Origin: CAYFJO01 sp964343305
GTDB lineage: Bacteria > Planctomycetota > Planctomycetia > Pirellulales > Pirellulaceae
DNA: 21,489 nt
Assembly: GCA_964343305.1 (NCBI GenBank)
Contig: CAYFJO010000168.1
Coordinates: forward strand, 1-21,489
Reading direction: 5' to 3'
Shown: positions 8,245-15,311 of the stretch, piece after piece
How the letters are laid out: the number at the start of each line of letters is the position of its first letter
Numbering within the stretch: the stretch's first letter is position 1
Notes under the pieces: model-generated
Told to the model about the DNA's origin: nothing
Database searches by the model: none
Seen by the model: the letters and a program-made list of their open reading frames with translations, nothing else
Translations under genes and position numbers: made by a program

Positions 8245-8288
8245 CGAGTCTTCGAGCCCAGAAAATGACGTTGGGGCTCGAAGACTCG
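8245..8288. repeat. 15-bp perfect inverted repeat after the DUF423 gene
   Basis: CGAGTCTTCGAGCCC (8245-8259) and its exact complement GGGCTCGAAGACTCG (8274-8288) flank a 14-base loop. It begins 26 bases after the DUF423 stop. No T-run follows on either strand, so it is not a textbook intrinsic terminator, though it would fold strongly in RNA and may end or protect the upstream transcript. It could also be a dispersed intergenic repeat of this genome. Confidence 0.7.
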
Positions 8289-8340
8289 CCCCAAGTCAAA
8301 ATATCGATTGACATGGATTTTTGGTGCAGACGTAGATGTC

Positions 8341-8382
8341 AAATAAAAAACCCGCTGACCGGAGTGACCTCCAATTAGCGGG
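8341..8382 (-). terminator. Intrinsic terminator of the ECF sigma factor gene
   Basis: On the minus strand, CCCGCT (complement of 8377-8382) pairs with AGCGGG (complement of 8351-8356). An inner GGAG/CTCC stem sits between them, and TTTTTTATTT (complement of 8341-8350) follows directly. The hairpin lies 24 bases after the sigma factor stop, in the right orientation. Confidence 0.8.
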
Positions 8383-8405
8383 CTCGTTTGGTAAGAGTTC
8401 AAAGG

Positions 8406-8990
8406 TTACACAGCGACCAGGCTCTCAACTTCCTTCGCCAGTCGCTTACGTGCGACGTGCAGCCGGCGCTTGATGGTTCCGACCGGGGCGTCGAACTCGT
8501 CGCTCATCTCCAACAGCGAGTGGCCCTTCACGTAGAACGCTTCCAGGGTCTCGCGGTCGAGTTCTCGCAGCCGCTTCAGACCAGCGTGGACCTGCTCTTC
8601 TCGCTCGAATTCGAGGATGTTCTCCAAAGGAGTCACGCTCTCAACGCAGGTCGCAGCCAAGGTTTCCGGCTCGGTTGCGATGTCCGGTCCGCGACGAACC
8701 ATGCGGTTAATCGCCATCCGGTGTGTGATCGATCGCAACCAACCGCCGAAGCACTCCGGCTGTCGAAGCTGGTCGACCTTCAGCATCGCCTGAACGAATA
8801 CGTCCTGGACCAACTCCTGAGCGTCGGTGTGGTCGGCCAATCGGCGCAGAGCAACCGCGTAGACGTGTCGCTCGTATCGCTCGAACAACTCGCCGAACGC
8901 GTCACGATCACCGGCCTGGGCGGCGAGCACAAGCTCAACCACTCGCAGCTTGTCGTCGGTGTTTACTTGCGTGTAGGTGTTGGTAGTCAT
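8406..8990 (-). CDS. ECF-family RNA polymerase sigma factor
   Basis: The 194-residue protein carries sigma region 2 at about 26-98 (DAFGELFERYERHVYAVALR; DAQELVQDVFVQAM; GWLRSITHRMAINRMVRR) and region 4 at about 131-185, with a helix-turn-helix (SLLEMSDEFDAPVGTIKRRL). A short acidic linker (101-130) joins them, and there is no region 3, as expected for ECF sigma factors. It directs core polymerase to a regulon not evident here. No anti-sigma gene is adjacent on its strand, so control may be transcriptional or by a distant partner. The ATG at 8990 has a weak purine-rich site (AAAGAAAGAG). The gene is a lone unit with its own terminator. Confidence 0.93.
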   Translation of the reverse strand: MTTNTYTQVNTDDKLRVVELVLAAQAGDRDAFGELFERYERHVYAVALRRLADHTDAQELVQDVFVQAMLKVDQLRQPECFGGWLRSITHRMAINRMVRRGPDIATEPETLAATCVESVTPLENILEFEREEQVHAGLKRLRELDRETLEAFYVKGHSLLEMSDEFDAPVGTIKRRLHVARKRLAKEVESLVAV

Positions 8991-9157
8991 GGTGGGTCTC
9001 TTTCTTTAGCCAAAATTGTGTCAAAATCCATTACTGACGAACTCAGAAGCGGGGCTAGCGGCAATGGGGTCTGTGGACCATGTGCCACCGGGCCGGGTCT
9101 TCGCGACTAGCTGATTCGATTTCTTGGGCGATTAGTGTCGCCGGCGAAAAATCGAGG

Positions 9158-9487
9158 TCAGGATATTGATCGCGAATCAGCGGACACCTCTGGTCGCCAT
9201 AATGAGCGACTCAGCCAGGACCGCTGCGAACCCGACGCAAAACAGAGTGTCCGTTGTTCAGAACACATCCGTTCCGCTGCGAACGAGCCTTGCGTCGGCA
9301 ACAAATAGCCAGGTTTGTTTCTGGCTAGCAAATAAGTCGCTGACGGTGCCAAAGCTCCGCGGGTAATGAGTGGCGTGCGCAGGGAGTGATGATGGCGCGC
9401 GTTAACAATACCCGCATCGACGGCGTTGCGATCGAGACGATCAACATTGTCGTAACTTGTTGCGGTTGCATTGTTTGTATTTCGCAT
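9158..9487 (-). CDS. Possible small ORF upstream of the sigma factor, unknown
   Basis: A 110-residue frame starts at ATG 9487 (MRNTNNATATSYDNVDRLDR...) and is preceded by a strong ribosome site, GAGGAG (complement of 9496-9501), at 8-base spacing. That is the best such site in this otherwise site-poor window. The first 60 or so residues read plausibly; the rest is Arg/Ser-rich and less protein-like. No TM segment or known motif. A second ATG at 9492 opens a 55-codon frame in another phase. It may be a leader ORF, a real small protein or chance. It lies 167 bases before the sigma factor gene on the same strand. Confidence 0.25.
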   Translation of the reverse strand: MRNTNNATATSYDNVDRLDRNAVDAGIVNARHHHSLRTPLITRGALAPSATYLLARNKPGYLLPTQGSFAAERMCSEQRTLCFASGSQRSWLSRSLWRPEVSADSRSIS

Positions 9488-9571
9488 TTCATCTACTCCT
9501 CTGTGCCACGCACAGGTAGAGAGAACCAAAGAAATAGAAAATCCGTTGAGGACCTTCCCAGCTTACTGCCA

Positions 9572-9603
9572 GGACTAAGGCGACTTATTCGCCTGAGTGG
9601 TCC
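9572..9603. repeat. Hairpin-forming inverted repeat
   Basis: AGGCGA (9578-9583) and TCGCCT (9589-9594) form a perfect six-pair stem with a 5-base loop, extended imperfectly by GGAC (9572-9575) and GTCC (9600-9603). No T-run follows. On the minus strand it lies between the possible -10 box at 9612-9617 and the small ORF at 9487, so it would be in that leader RNA. Confidence 0.4.
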
Positions 9604-9858
9604 CAATCTTCACTATACCGTGTAATTTCTATCAGAAAAGACATTTTTGGGCGGCGAACCCGGCAGCCTTTCTGATTCACCATTGCTACGGCACGACACA
9701 CTAGACGCTTCATCGACGGCAAGGTTCGCGCGATTTGAAGTTTTTTTGTGGAACGCGAGCGGGTGGTCGGTCCAATCTCCATCGGTCCGACACCGCCACG
9801 AATCGCTGCCAACTCTCAATAGATAGTGTGAAAAGCACTTCCGTGGCTCACTTTTCTC

Positions 9859-9875
9859 ACACAATACGATTGTGT
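9859..9875. promoter_or_regulatory. Palindrome overlapping the -35 region, possible operator
   Basis: ACACAAT-ACG-ATTGTGT is a perfect 7+3+7 inverted repeat. Its right half contains the TTGTGT taken as the -35 box of the next gene, so a protein bound here would affect that promoter. A looser inverted pair, GTGTGAAAAG near 9826 and CTTTTCTCACAC ending at 9862, overlaps its left side. Confidence 0.4.
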
Positions 9876-9899
9876 CACGAAATGTGCTGATGATAAACT
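9870..9899 (+). promoter_or_regulatory. Candidate extended -10 promoter of the secretin-N-like gene
   Basis: TTGTGT (9870-9875), 18 bases, then TAAACT (9894-9899) preceded by TGA, giving an extended -10 (TGATAAACT). Transcription would start near 9906, within the first tandem repeat, giving a leader of about 140 bases. A similar TTGT box and identical TAAACT with 18-base spacing occur before the C25 peptidase gene. Confidence 0.45.
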
Positions 9900-9900
9900 A

Positions 9901-9978
9901 GGAGCACCAGAAACTTATCAGCCAGTGGAGCACCAGAAACTTATCAGCCAGTGGAGCACCAGAAACTTATCAGCCAGT
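9901..9978 (+). repeat. Three perfect 26-bp tandem repeats in the 5' leader
   Basis: Three identical, directly abutting 26-base units lie at 9901-9926, 9927-9952 and 9953-9978; each begins GGAGCACCAG and ends TCAGCCAGT. There are no spacers, so this is not a CRISPR array. They end 65 bases before the start codon and lie just after the predicted -10 box. TGATAA at 9891-9896 and TTATCA in the first unit are complementary. They may bind a regulator, act in the leader RNA, or be a simple slippage expansion. Confidence 0.9.
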
Positions 9979-10043
9979 TCTGGGCCTTGCACTTGACAAC
10001 AGGGGATTTCGCGGACAGGGGAACAAAAAGAGGAACAGTAACC

Positions 10044-11084
10044 ATGTTTAAACTACGTTCGATTGCTGTTGGATTGATGCTGCTTACGACGGCACTTCTC
10101 CCAAGAATGTCGTCGGCTCAGGGTGCCCAAGCCAAAGTCACGCGTAATCAAGACGACGCGATCATCGCCGCGTTGGAAAAGAAAATCGACAAGTTCGACT
10201 TCGTCGAAACGCCGCTCATCGACGTCGTCGAGTTCATCGAAGATGACTCCAATATTAACATCGAGTTGGATACCCGTGCTCTAGACACGGTCGGAATTGG
10301 CTTGGATACGCCGATTACGCGCAATCTAAGCGGGATCTCGTTGCGTTCCGCGCTGCGACTCATTTTGCGGGAACTGGAATTGACGTACACGATCGAAGAC
10401 GAAGCGCTGATCATAACTACACCGGAAGAGGCTGAGGATCGCTTGAGCACGGTGGTATATGAAGTACGCGACTTGGTAAAACGCGAGGCGCCGGTCGACA
10501 CCTTGGTCTATTCTCCGTTTGGCACAGCCTCAGACTTCGATTCGTTGATCGAGATTATGACCTCGACGATTGCTCCGGATTCCTGGGACGAGGTTGGTGG
10601 TCCGGGCAGTGTCGGTGCATACGAGTACGCGGGAAAGAGTGTCTTAATCATCAGTCAAACCCACGAAATTCACGAGCAGATCACCGACCTGCTCGAAGCG
10701 CTGCGCAAGATCGAAGTCAAGGGAAAGCCAAAAGCCAAGACAACCGAAGTGTCCGACGGCAAGAAAGATGAAGTCTTTGTCCGCGTTTATCCAATGAGCG
10801 GGTTTGCGACAGTAGACGTTGATGAAGTGGCGGAGTTGATCCGCCAAGTAATCGGCGAAGAAATGTGGAGTGACGAAAGAGGTACGTTCGTCAGCGGCAA
10901 GGTGAAGACAGTAATCGTGAAGCACAACCGCGCGGTTCACGACAAAGTTTACGAAGTGCTAGTTGGCATCGAAGCGATCCAGGCCAAGGGGCCGCCGACT
11001 CCTCTCGGTCAGGGACTTGGCGGTGGATTGGGAACTAGCGGAGCCGAAAGTGCTGCACCAAACAGAAAGGGCGGCTTCTTTTAA
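10044..11084 (+). CDS. Secreted protein resembling secretin N domains (STN/N0 plus two N1-like modules), no barrel
   Basis: The start is ATG 10044, set by GAGGA (10030-10034) nine bases upstream and by a good signal peptide (MFKLRSIAVGLMLLTTALLP, cut near SSAQG). Of 346 residues, about 50-128 resemble the secretin/TonB short N-terminal fold: VVEFIEDDSNINIELDTRAL, then ISLRSALRLILRELELTYTI and ALIITTP. Two similar beta-alpha-beta modules follow: 137-222 (VVYEVRDLV ... SVLIISQTHEIHEQITDLLE) and 244-312 (VFVRVYPMSG ... TVIVKHNRAVHDKVYEVLVG), as in N1 domains. The C terminus is a Gly-rich tail ending KGGFF, with no secretin barrel. It is likely periplasmic and binds a protein partner; function unknown. 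Expressed alone, with its own promoter, tandem-repeat leader and terminator. A longer version from GTG 9951 would translate the repeats and is unlikely. Confidence 0.8.
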   Translation: MFKLRSIAVGLMLLTTALLPRMSSAQGAQAKVTRNQDDAIIAALEKKIDKFDFVETPLIDVVEFIEDDSNINIELDTRALDTVGIGLDTPITRNLSGISLRSALRLILRELELTYTIEDEALIITTPEEAEDRLSTVVYEVRDLVKREAPVDTLVYSPFGTASDFDSLIEIMTSTIAPDSWDEVGGPGSVGAYEYAGKSVLIISQTHEIHEQITDLLEALRKIEVKGKPKAKTTEVSDGKKDEVFVRVYPMSGFATVDVDEVAELIRQVIGEEMWSDERGTFVSGKVKTVIVKHNRAVHDKVYEVLVGIEAIQAKGPPTPLGQGLGGGLGTSGAESAAPNRKGGFF

Positions 11085-11120
11085 CTGACTACAGATCAGG
11101 ACATTTACAGAACGCTGTTT

Positions 11121-11152
11121 TGGGGCGGTCTCCCGACCGCCCCATTTTATTT
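11121..11152 (+). terminator. Strong intrinsic terminator of the secretin-N-like gene
   Basis: GGGGCGGTC (11122-11130) and GACCGCCCC (11135-11143) form a perfect nine-pair GC stem with a TCCC loop, extended by a T-A pair, then ATTTTATTT. It starts 37 bases after the stop codon. Confidence 0.9.
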
Positions 11153-11325
11153 GGCCGCACGGTCTCCAAACAGCGTGTCGAAACCTGCGTTCGCAAGCAT
11201 CTCAGCCGCGACAAGAAACGCTTTTCACGCCAATCTCCTGGCAAGATTCAACGATACCGGCTATCCTCACACCAAGTACACCTTTTCACCTGTGATTCGT
11301 TCTCTTGTTTGGGCGTTGAGCGTCG

Positions 11326-12264
11326 ATGGAAAAAGATTCTCTAATCCATTTGGATAATCTGACGAAGTTCTACGCCGCCAACCGGGCACTCGACCAGGTG
11401 AGTCTCGACGTGGGTTCCGGCGTTACCGGCTTGCTGGGGCCCAATGGCGCGGGCAAATCGACGTTGATCAAAGTGCTGCTGGGGTTGGTAAAGATTTCCA
11501 GCGGCAGCGGCACGGTGCTGGGCTACGACTTGCATCGCCAAGCTCGGCAGATTCGCTCTAATGTGGGCTACATGGTCGAAGACGACAGTTACATTCCAGG
11601 CATGAGTGGCGTGGAAACGGTTCGATTCGCGGCACGTCTGTCCGGCCTGCCATCAATCGAAGGACTGCGCCGGGCACACGAGATACTAGATTTCTGTGGA
11701 ATGGGCCAGGAGCGTTATCGCGATGTCGAAACCTACTCGACCGGCATGCGGCAGAAGTTGAAATTCGCACAAGCGATTGTCCACGATCCGCCGCTGCTGG
11801 TGCTGGACGAACCGACTTCGGGACTCGATCCGGAAGAACGAGAGAAAATGTTGAAGAGGATTCAGAATCTCGCTCGACGATCGGGCAAAGCGGTTTTGAT
11901 TTCGACGCACATCCTGCCCGATGTCCACACCGTGTGTGACTCGGTGGTTATTTTGGTCAAGGGACGTGTGTGCTTGGTCGAGACGCTGGATATCCTGAGC
12001 CGACCCTCGTCACCCACGTTCCATTTGCGAGTGATCGGATCGCCCGATCCGTTGGTCAATCGCATTCGGCGTGCAAACATCGAGGTTGCCGTTCATGAAA
12101 ATGGCACGGTGACTTTGACATCCACCGACGCCGAGATCAATCGCCAAGTTTGGGATTGGGCACGCGAAACAGGCGTGGGCATCCGTTCTTTTCTGCCGGC
12201 TCGCAATTCGCTGGAAGAGATTTTTGTCAACGCGGTACGAGAGGACGGCAATGCCAATTCATGA
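11326..12264 (+). CDS. ABC transporter ATP-binding protein (first ABC-2 module)
   Basis: The 312-residue protein has Walker A GPNGAGKST (38-46), signature YSTGMRQ (137-143), Walker B LLVLDEPT (157-164) with catalytic Glu162, and switch His195. It is of the CcmA/ABC-2 exporter type with an extra C-terminal domain of about 90 residues (from about 220). The Q-loop is unusual: GYMVE (81-85) has Glu where Gln is standard. It energises export with the next-encoded permease; the substrate is unknown. It is the first gene of a tight four-gene operon and overlaps the permease start by 14 bases. The preceding 170 bases hold no clear promoter that I can defend. Confidence 0.93.
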   Translation: MEKDSLIHLDNLTKFYAANRALDQVSLDVGSGVTGLLGPNGAGKSTLIKVLLGLVKISSGSGTVLGYDLHRQARQIRSNVGYMVEDDSYIPGMSGVETVRFAARLSGLPSIEGLRRAHEILDFCGMGQERYRDVETYSTGMRQKLKFAQAIVHDPPLLVLDEPTSGLDPEEREKMLKRIQNLARRSGKAVLISTHILPDVHTVCDSVVILVKGRVCLVETLDILSRPSSPTFHLRVIGSPDPLVNRIRRANIEVAVHENGTVTLTSTDAEINRQVWDWARETGVGIRSFLPARNSLEEIFVNAVREDGNANS

Positions 12265-13402
12265 CCTCGGCTATCGCAAGTGGGACGGCAAGCAGGGCGT
12301 CTTTTGGCTGCGTTGGGTGGTGATTGCGCAGGGCGGCATTCGCCTGGCATGGAAGAGTCAGTGGTTGAAACGGCTGATGCTGGTCGCGTGGACGCCGGCC
12401 ATCCTGTTTGGGTTTGCGTTCTTTTCGTACGAGCAGTTTTCTTTGTTGCGAGAGACGAATCCGGAAGTGAAATCATGGATTTGGCGAGCCAGGATTTCGA
12501 TGGCCGAAGATCCTGAAGAGATCGTTGAAATCCTGAAGGAGGCTGAGGAGAACCAGGCATTGGATTCGATTCAACTGGGATTTGACGCCCAAGAACAGTG
12601 GAAAAAAATCCAGCAGCGGAACGAAGTATTCGAAGACTGGGAAGAAGAACGGCGTCTTGGCCATCGTCCAGGCCCACGACGCGGTCCACCGCCACGACCC
12701 GATGAGTCCAACGGATTGTCGGCTCTCGCACCAAGGGACCTGGTGAAAGACGCGTTGCGAGATCCAGACGTCGCGCGGAACGATGTGTGGGCGTATTTGT
12801 TAATGCGTTTTTTTCAGTATCCTCAAGGTTTGCTGATGGTGATGGTCGTGGGGTTGATCGCGCCCCAATTGATTTCCAACGACGTCCGATCGCGTGCTTT
12901 TCTGTCCTATTTTTCCAGGCCGATCAATCGCGTCGACTACATGGTAGGAAAGTCGGCCGTCGTTTGGTGTTACCTGGCATTGATTACGACCGCTCCGGCC
13001 TTGGTCTTGTACTTTATCGGCGTTTCGTTGTCACCGAACTGGTCGGTGGTGTTTGACACTTGGGATTTGCCACTGAGGATTTTGCTTGCGTCGATACTGT
13101 TGCTGATTCCCGCGACGTCACTGGCGCTAATGTTTTCGTCGCTGACGTCGGAAACACGTTACGCCCAATACGCTTGGTATGCCGTGTGGGCGATGGGCAT
13201 GGTTGCTTACCTGGTGTTGTTGAACACCGGTCAGACTTGGAGCCAGGTTTCGCTGTTTCATATTCTTTGGATCGTTCAAGGCTGGGTGTTTGGTTTGGAA
13301 GACTGGGACGCTGCATTTATGCCGCTGATGATTTTGCTTGCGATGACAGTCGGCTCGTTGATCATTTTGACCCGGCGCGTGTCGGCACCGATGAGGATTT
13401 AG
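12251..13402 (+). CDS. ABC-2 type permease (first module)
   Basis: Start at ATG 12251 (MPIHDLGYRKWDG), preceded by GAGG (12241-12244) with 6-base spacing; this opening is typical of planctomycete ABC-2 permeases. The 383-residue protein has an N-terminal TM helix (about 43-60) and then a long soluble, charged insert (about 65-180) with a Glu/Lys coiled-like stretch and a Pro/Arg-rich patch (RPGPRRGPPPRP). Five or so further helices follow (LLMVMVVGLIAPQLIS; VWCYLALITTAPALVLYFIG; ILLASILLLIPATSLALMFS; AMGMVAYLVLLNTG; LMILLAMTVGSLIIL). RSRAFLSYFSRPINR before helix 3 is the usual ABC-2 coupling region. It pairs with the ATPase just upstream. Confidence 0.88.
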   Translation: MPIHDLGYRKWDGKQGVFWLRWVVIAQGGIRLAWKSQWLKRLMLVAWTPAILFGFAFFSYEQFSLLRETNPEVKSWIWRARISMAEDPEEIVEILKEAEENQALDSIQLGFDAQEQWKKIQQRNEVFEDWEEERRLGHRPGPRRGPPPRPDESNGLSALAPRDLVKDALRDPDVARNDVWAYLLMRFFQYPQGLLMVMVVGLIAPQLISNDVRSRAFLSYFSRPINRVDYMVGKSAVVWCYLALITTAPALVLYFIGVSLSPNWSVVFDTWDLPLRILLASILLLIPATSLALMFSSLTSETRYAQYAWYAVWAMGMVAYLVLLNTGQTWSQVSLFHILWIVQGWVFGLEDWDAAFMPLMILLAMTVGSLIILTRRVSAPMRI

Positions 13403-13414
13403 GCGACCAATGTC

Positions 13415-14341
13415 ATGATCGAATTTCAAAACGTCACAAAACTGTACGGCTCGGTGATCGGCGTCAACGATATCACGTTGACGCTGGAAGCCGGCGCGTA
13501 CGGGCTGCTGGGGCCAAATGGGTCTGGCAAAACGACGTTTATCAATTTGATCTTGGGACAATTGCAACCAACGATCGGCCACGTGCGAGTGTTTGGCAGT
13601 TCCCCATGGAAGAACGACGCCACGCTTCGACGCATCGGCATTTGCCCGGCGGTCGATGTGTTGTACTCCAACGTCTCGGCGTATGATTGGGTGCGTTACC
13701 TGGTGCAGTTGTACGGATTCAGTCGCGACGAATCGGCTAACCGCGCGGCCGAATCGCTCGAAATAGTGGGCATGGGCGAAGCAATGCGGCGTAACATGGG
13801 CACCTATTCGCTGGGAATGCGGCAGCGAACCAAGCTCGCCCAAGCGTTCGCCCACGATCCAGATTTGCTGATCCTGGACGAACCCTTCAACGGGCTCGAT
13901 CCGATCGGCCGCCACGATATGACCAATGTCCTGCATGAGTGGGCGCGGCGCGGAAAGAGCGTGTTGTTGGCCAGCCACGTGTTGCACGAAGTCGAAGCGA
14001 TCAGCCCTTCCTTCATGCTGATCTGTGGCGGGAGATTGCTGGCATCGGGGTCGCCGGATGAAGTCCACTCACTGTTGGCCGATGTGCCGAACGAGATTCA
14101 CATCCGTTGTGATACGCCAAAGGAACTGGCCCAACGGCTGATCGGTGCCGCCTCGATCACGTCGATCCAAGTCGATGACGGTGAGCTGGTCGTTGCCACG
14201 GAAAGTCCGTTGTCCGTCTACCAACATTTGCCGCACGCGATCGATGGCACGGGCATACGAATTCACGAAATGCGTTCGACCGACGAGTCGTTACAGGCGT
14301 TGTTTAATTCACTGATGCAAATTCACCGAGGGGAATTGTGA
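13415..14341 (+). CDS. ABC transporter ATP-binding protein (second ABC-2 module)
   Basis: The 308-residue protein has Walker A GPNGSGKTT (33-41), signature YSLGMRQR (131-138), Walker B LLILDEPF (151-158) with Glu156, and switch His188 (ASHVLHEVE). The Q-loop position reads GICPA (75-79), so Gln is again missing, here replaced by Ala. A C-terminal domain of about 90 residues (from about 215) resembles that of the first ATPase. It starts 12 bases after the first permease stop and overlaps the next permease by 4 bases. The two ATPases are clearly paralogous but diverged, so the operon probably encodes two half-systems or one heteromeric exporter. Confidence 0.93.
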   Translation: MIEFQNVTKLYGSVIGVNDITLTLEAGAYGLLGPNGSGKTTFINLILGQLQPTIGHVRVFGSSPWKNDATLRRIGICPAVDVLYSNVSAYDWVRYLVQLYGFSRDESANRAAESLEIVGMGEAMRRNMGTYSLGMRQRTKLAQAFAHDPDLLILDEPFNGLDPIGRHDMTNVLHEWARRGKSVLLASHVLHEVEAISPSFMLICGGRLLASGSPDEVHSLLADVPNEIHIRCDTPKELAQRLIGAASITSIQVDDGELVVATESPLSVYQHLPHAIDGTGIRIHEMRSTDESLQALFNSLMQIHRGEL

Positions 14342-15147
14342 ACATCCTGCGAGGCAGCCTGGCGGTGTTTTTGTTCGAGTGTCGGCGTTCGATGACGCCG
14401 TCGCGCATTGCCTGCTGGCTGGTGTTGGTGTTGTTTCCGCCGGCGATTTTTGGATTGCTGGTGTTCTATGACATGGACCTGGGTAGTAATGCTCAGTCGC
14501 CGATCAGCGACTCGGTCGCTCGGGAGCGCCTTTGGATTTCGCTGACGTATGCGACCGTTCCGTTGGTCATGTCGTTGCTGGCGCTGCTGTTGTGGGCGAC
14601 GCCGACGGTCTACACCGAATTGGAAGGCAAGACGTGGATTTATCTGGCCGTCCGCCCGTCAGGCCGGGATGTTGTTTTGCTTGGCAAGTATCTTGCGGCA
14701 GTCGCCTGGTCAATGGCGGCGGCTTGGCTTGGCTTGACGTTTACGATGGCGATCATTGCTGGCGAATTGAGCCAGCCCATCACAGTTTGGCTGGCGTTGT
14801 CTGTATTAGTCGTTATCTCGTGCATTTCGTACGGCGCGCTGTATTGCTTTATCGGCGTGCTGTTTCGTCGCCGAGCGATGGCGATCGCCGTTTCTTACAC
14901 GCTGATTTTCGAGTTCTTGTTCTCGATGGTCCCGGCGCTGATCAACAAGATCACCGTCCAGCACCGAATGCTCAGTTTGCTTGACACGTGGCTGGACATG
15001 GGCGATCAGTTGCGGGTTAGCGGCGTCATTGGAGACGAACCGGTGTGGTTGCACGTGTGCATTCTCGGCATCTACACCGGCTGCCTGTTGATCGCGTCCT
15101 CGGTAACACTGAGGATGCGCGAGCATATCACGGCGGAAGAGACTTAG
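14338..15147 (+). CDS. ABC-2 type permease (second module)
   Basis: The 269-residue membrane protein starts at GTG 14338, overlapping the ATPase stop (GTGA), so translation is coupled. Six TM helices: about 22-44 (RIACWLVLVLFPPAIFGLLV), 70-90 (YATVPLVMSLLALLLWATP), 110-140, 145-172 (LALSVLVVISCISYGALYCF), 178-200 (IAVSYTLIFEFLFSMVPALI) and 236-258. ELEGKTWIYLAVRPSGRDVV (94-113) is the ABC-2 coupling helix region with the common RP motif. It lacks the large soluble insert of the first permease, so the two are not simple duplicates. Last gene of the operon. Confidence 0.87.
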   Translation: MNILRGSLAVFLFECRRSMTPSRIACWLVLVLFPPAIFGLLVFYDMDLGSNAQSPISDSVARERLWISLTYATVPLVMSLLALLLWATPTVYTELEGKTWIYLAVRPSGRDVVLLGKYLAAVAWSMAAAWLGLTFTMAIIAGELSQPITVWLALSVLVVISCISYGALYCFIGVLFRRRAMAIAVSYTLIFEFLFSMVPALINKITVQHRMLSLLDTWLDMGDQLRVSGVIGDEPVWLHVCILGIYTGCLLIASSVTLRMREHITAEET

Positions 15148-15274
15148 AGGGGATGACTCAAAAACATTTTCGGCATCTGACTTCGTGAGCCGACGGCTCT
15201 AGCCGCGGGCGGCGCGGAGCCCGACGCTAGCGCGTTCGGCTCACATGCGGATGTTATTCTTGGGTCATCCCTTA
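15148..15274. repeat. Imperfect 125-bp inverted repeat element after the ABC operon
   Basis: The ends match as GGGATGAC near 15150-15157 and GTCATCCC at 15264-15271, with more partial pairing inwards. A GC-rich core is bounded by GTGAGCCGA (15185-15193) and TCGGCTCAC (15236-15244) and contains TAGCCGCGGGC and GCCCGACGCTAGC arms. The element starts one base after the permease stop. The nested palindromes suggest a cruciform-forming dispersed repeat (REP- or MITE-like) that could also stop transcription. No transposase is present. Confidence 0.7.
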
Positions 15275-15311
15275 GTGGTTGAAACAAGGGATTTTGGCGT
15301 AAAATGAATCC

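Larger units (their letters stand above)
8991..9900. other. Long largely non-coding stretch upstream of the sigma factor
   Basis: About 900 bases without a convincing gene. It holds one weakly supported minus-strand ORF (9158-9487), a small hairpin TAGCCAG/CTGGCTA (9306-9312 and 9321-9327), the hairpin at 9572-9603, a possible minus-strand TATAGT -10 box (complement of 9612-9617) and, at its right end, elements of the next plus-strand gene's promoter. Other frames here look random. Confidence 0.6.

Noticed and set aside
9019..9024. TTGACA on the minus strand as the -35 box of the sigma factor gene
   Set aside because: It lies only 28 bases before the start codon, and no -10 box fits at normal spacing.
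8388..9110. 240-codon plus-strand frame opposite the sigma factor
   Set aside because: Fully antisense to a clear ECF sigma factor and running through its terminator; no domain.
9901..9978. Tandem repeats considered as a CRISPR array or plasmid-type iterons
   Set aside because: The units abut with no spacers, there are only three, and there is no cas or replication initiator gene nearby.
9951..10043. N-terminal extension of the secretin-N-like protein from GTG 9951
   Set aside because: It would translate part of the tandem repeat and bury an obvious signal peptide; ATG 10044 has a proper ribosome site.
13127..14068. 313-codon minus-strand frame in the ABC operon
   Set aside because: Shadow of the second ATPase and end of the first permease; His/Gln/Arg-rich with no motif.
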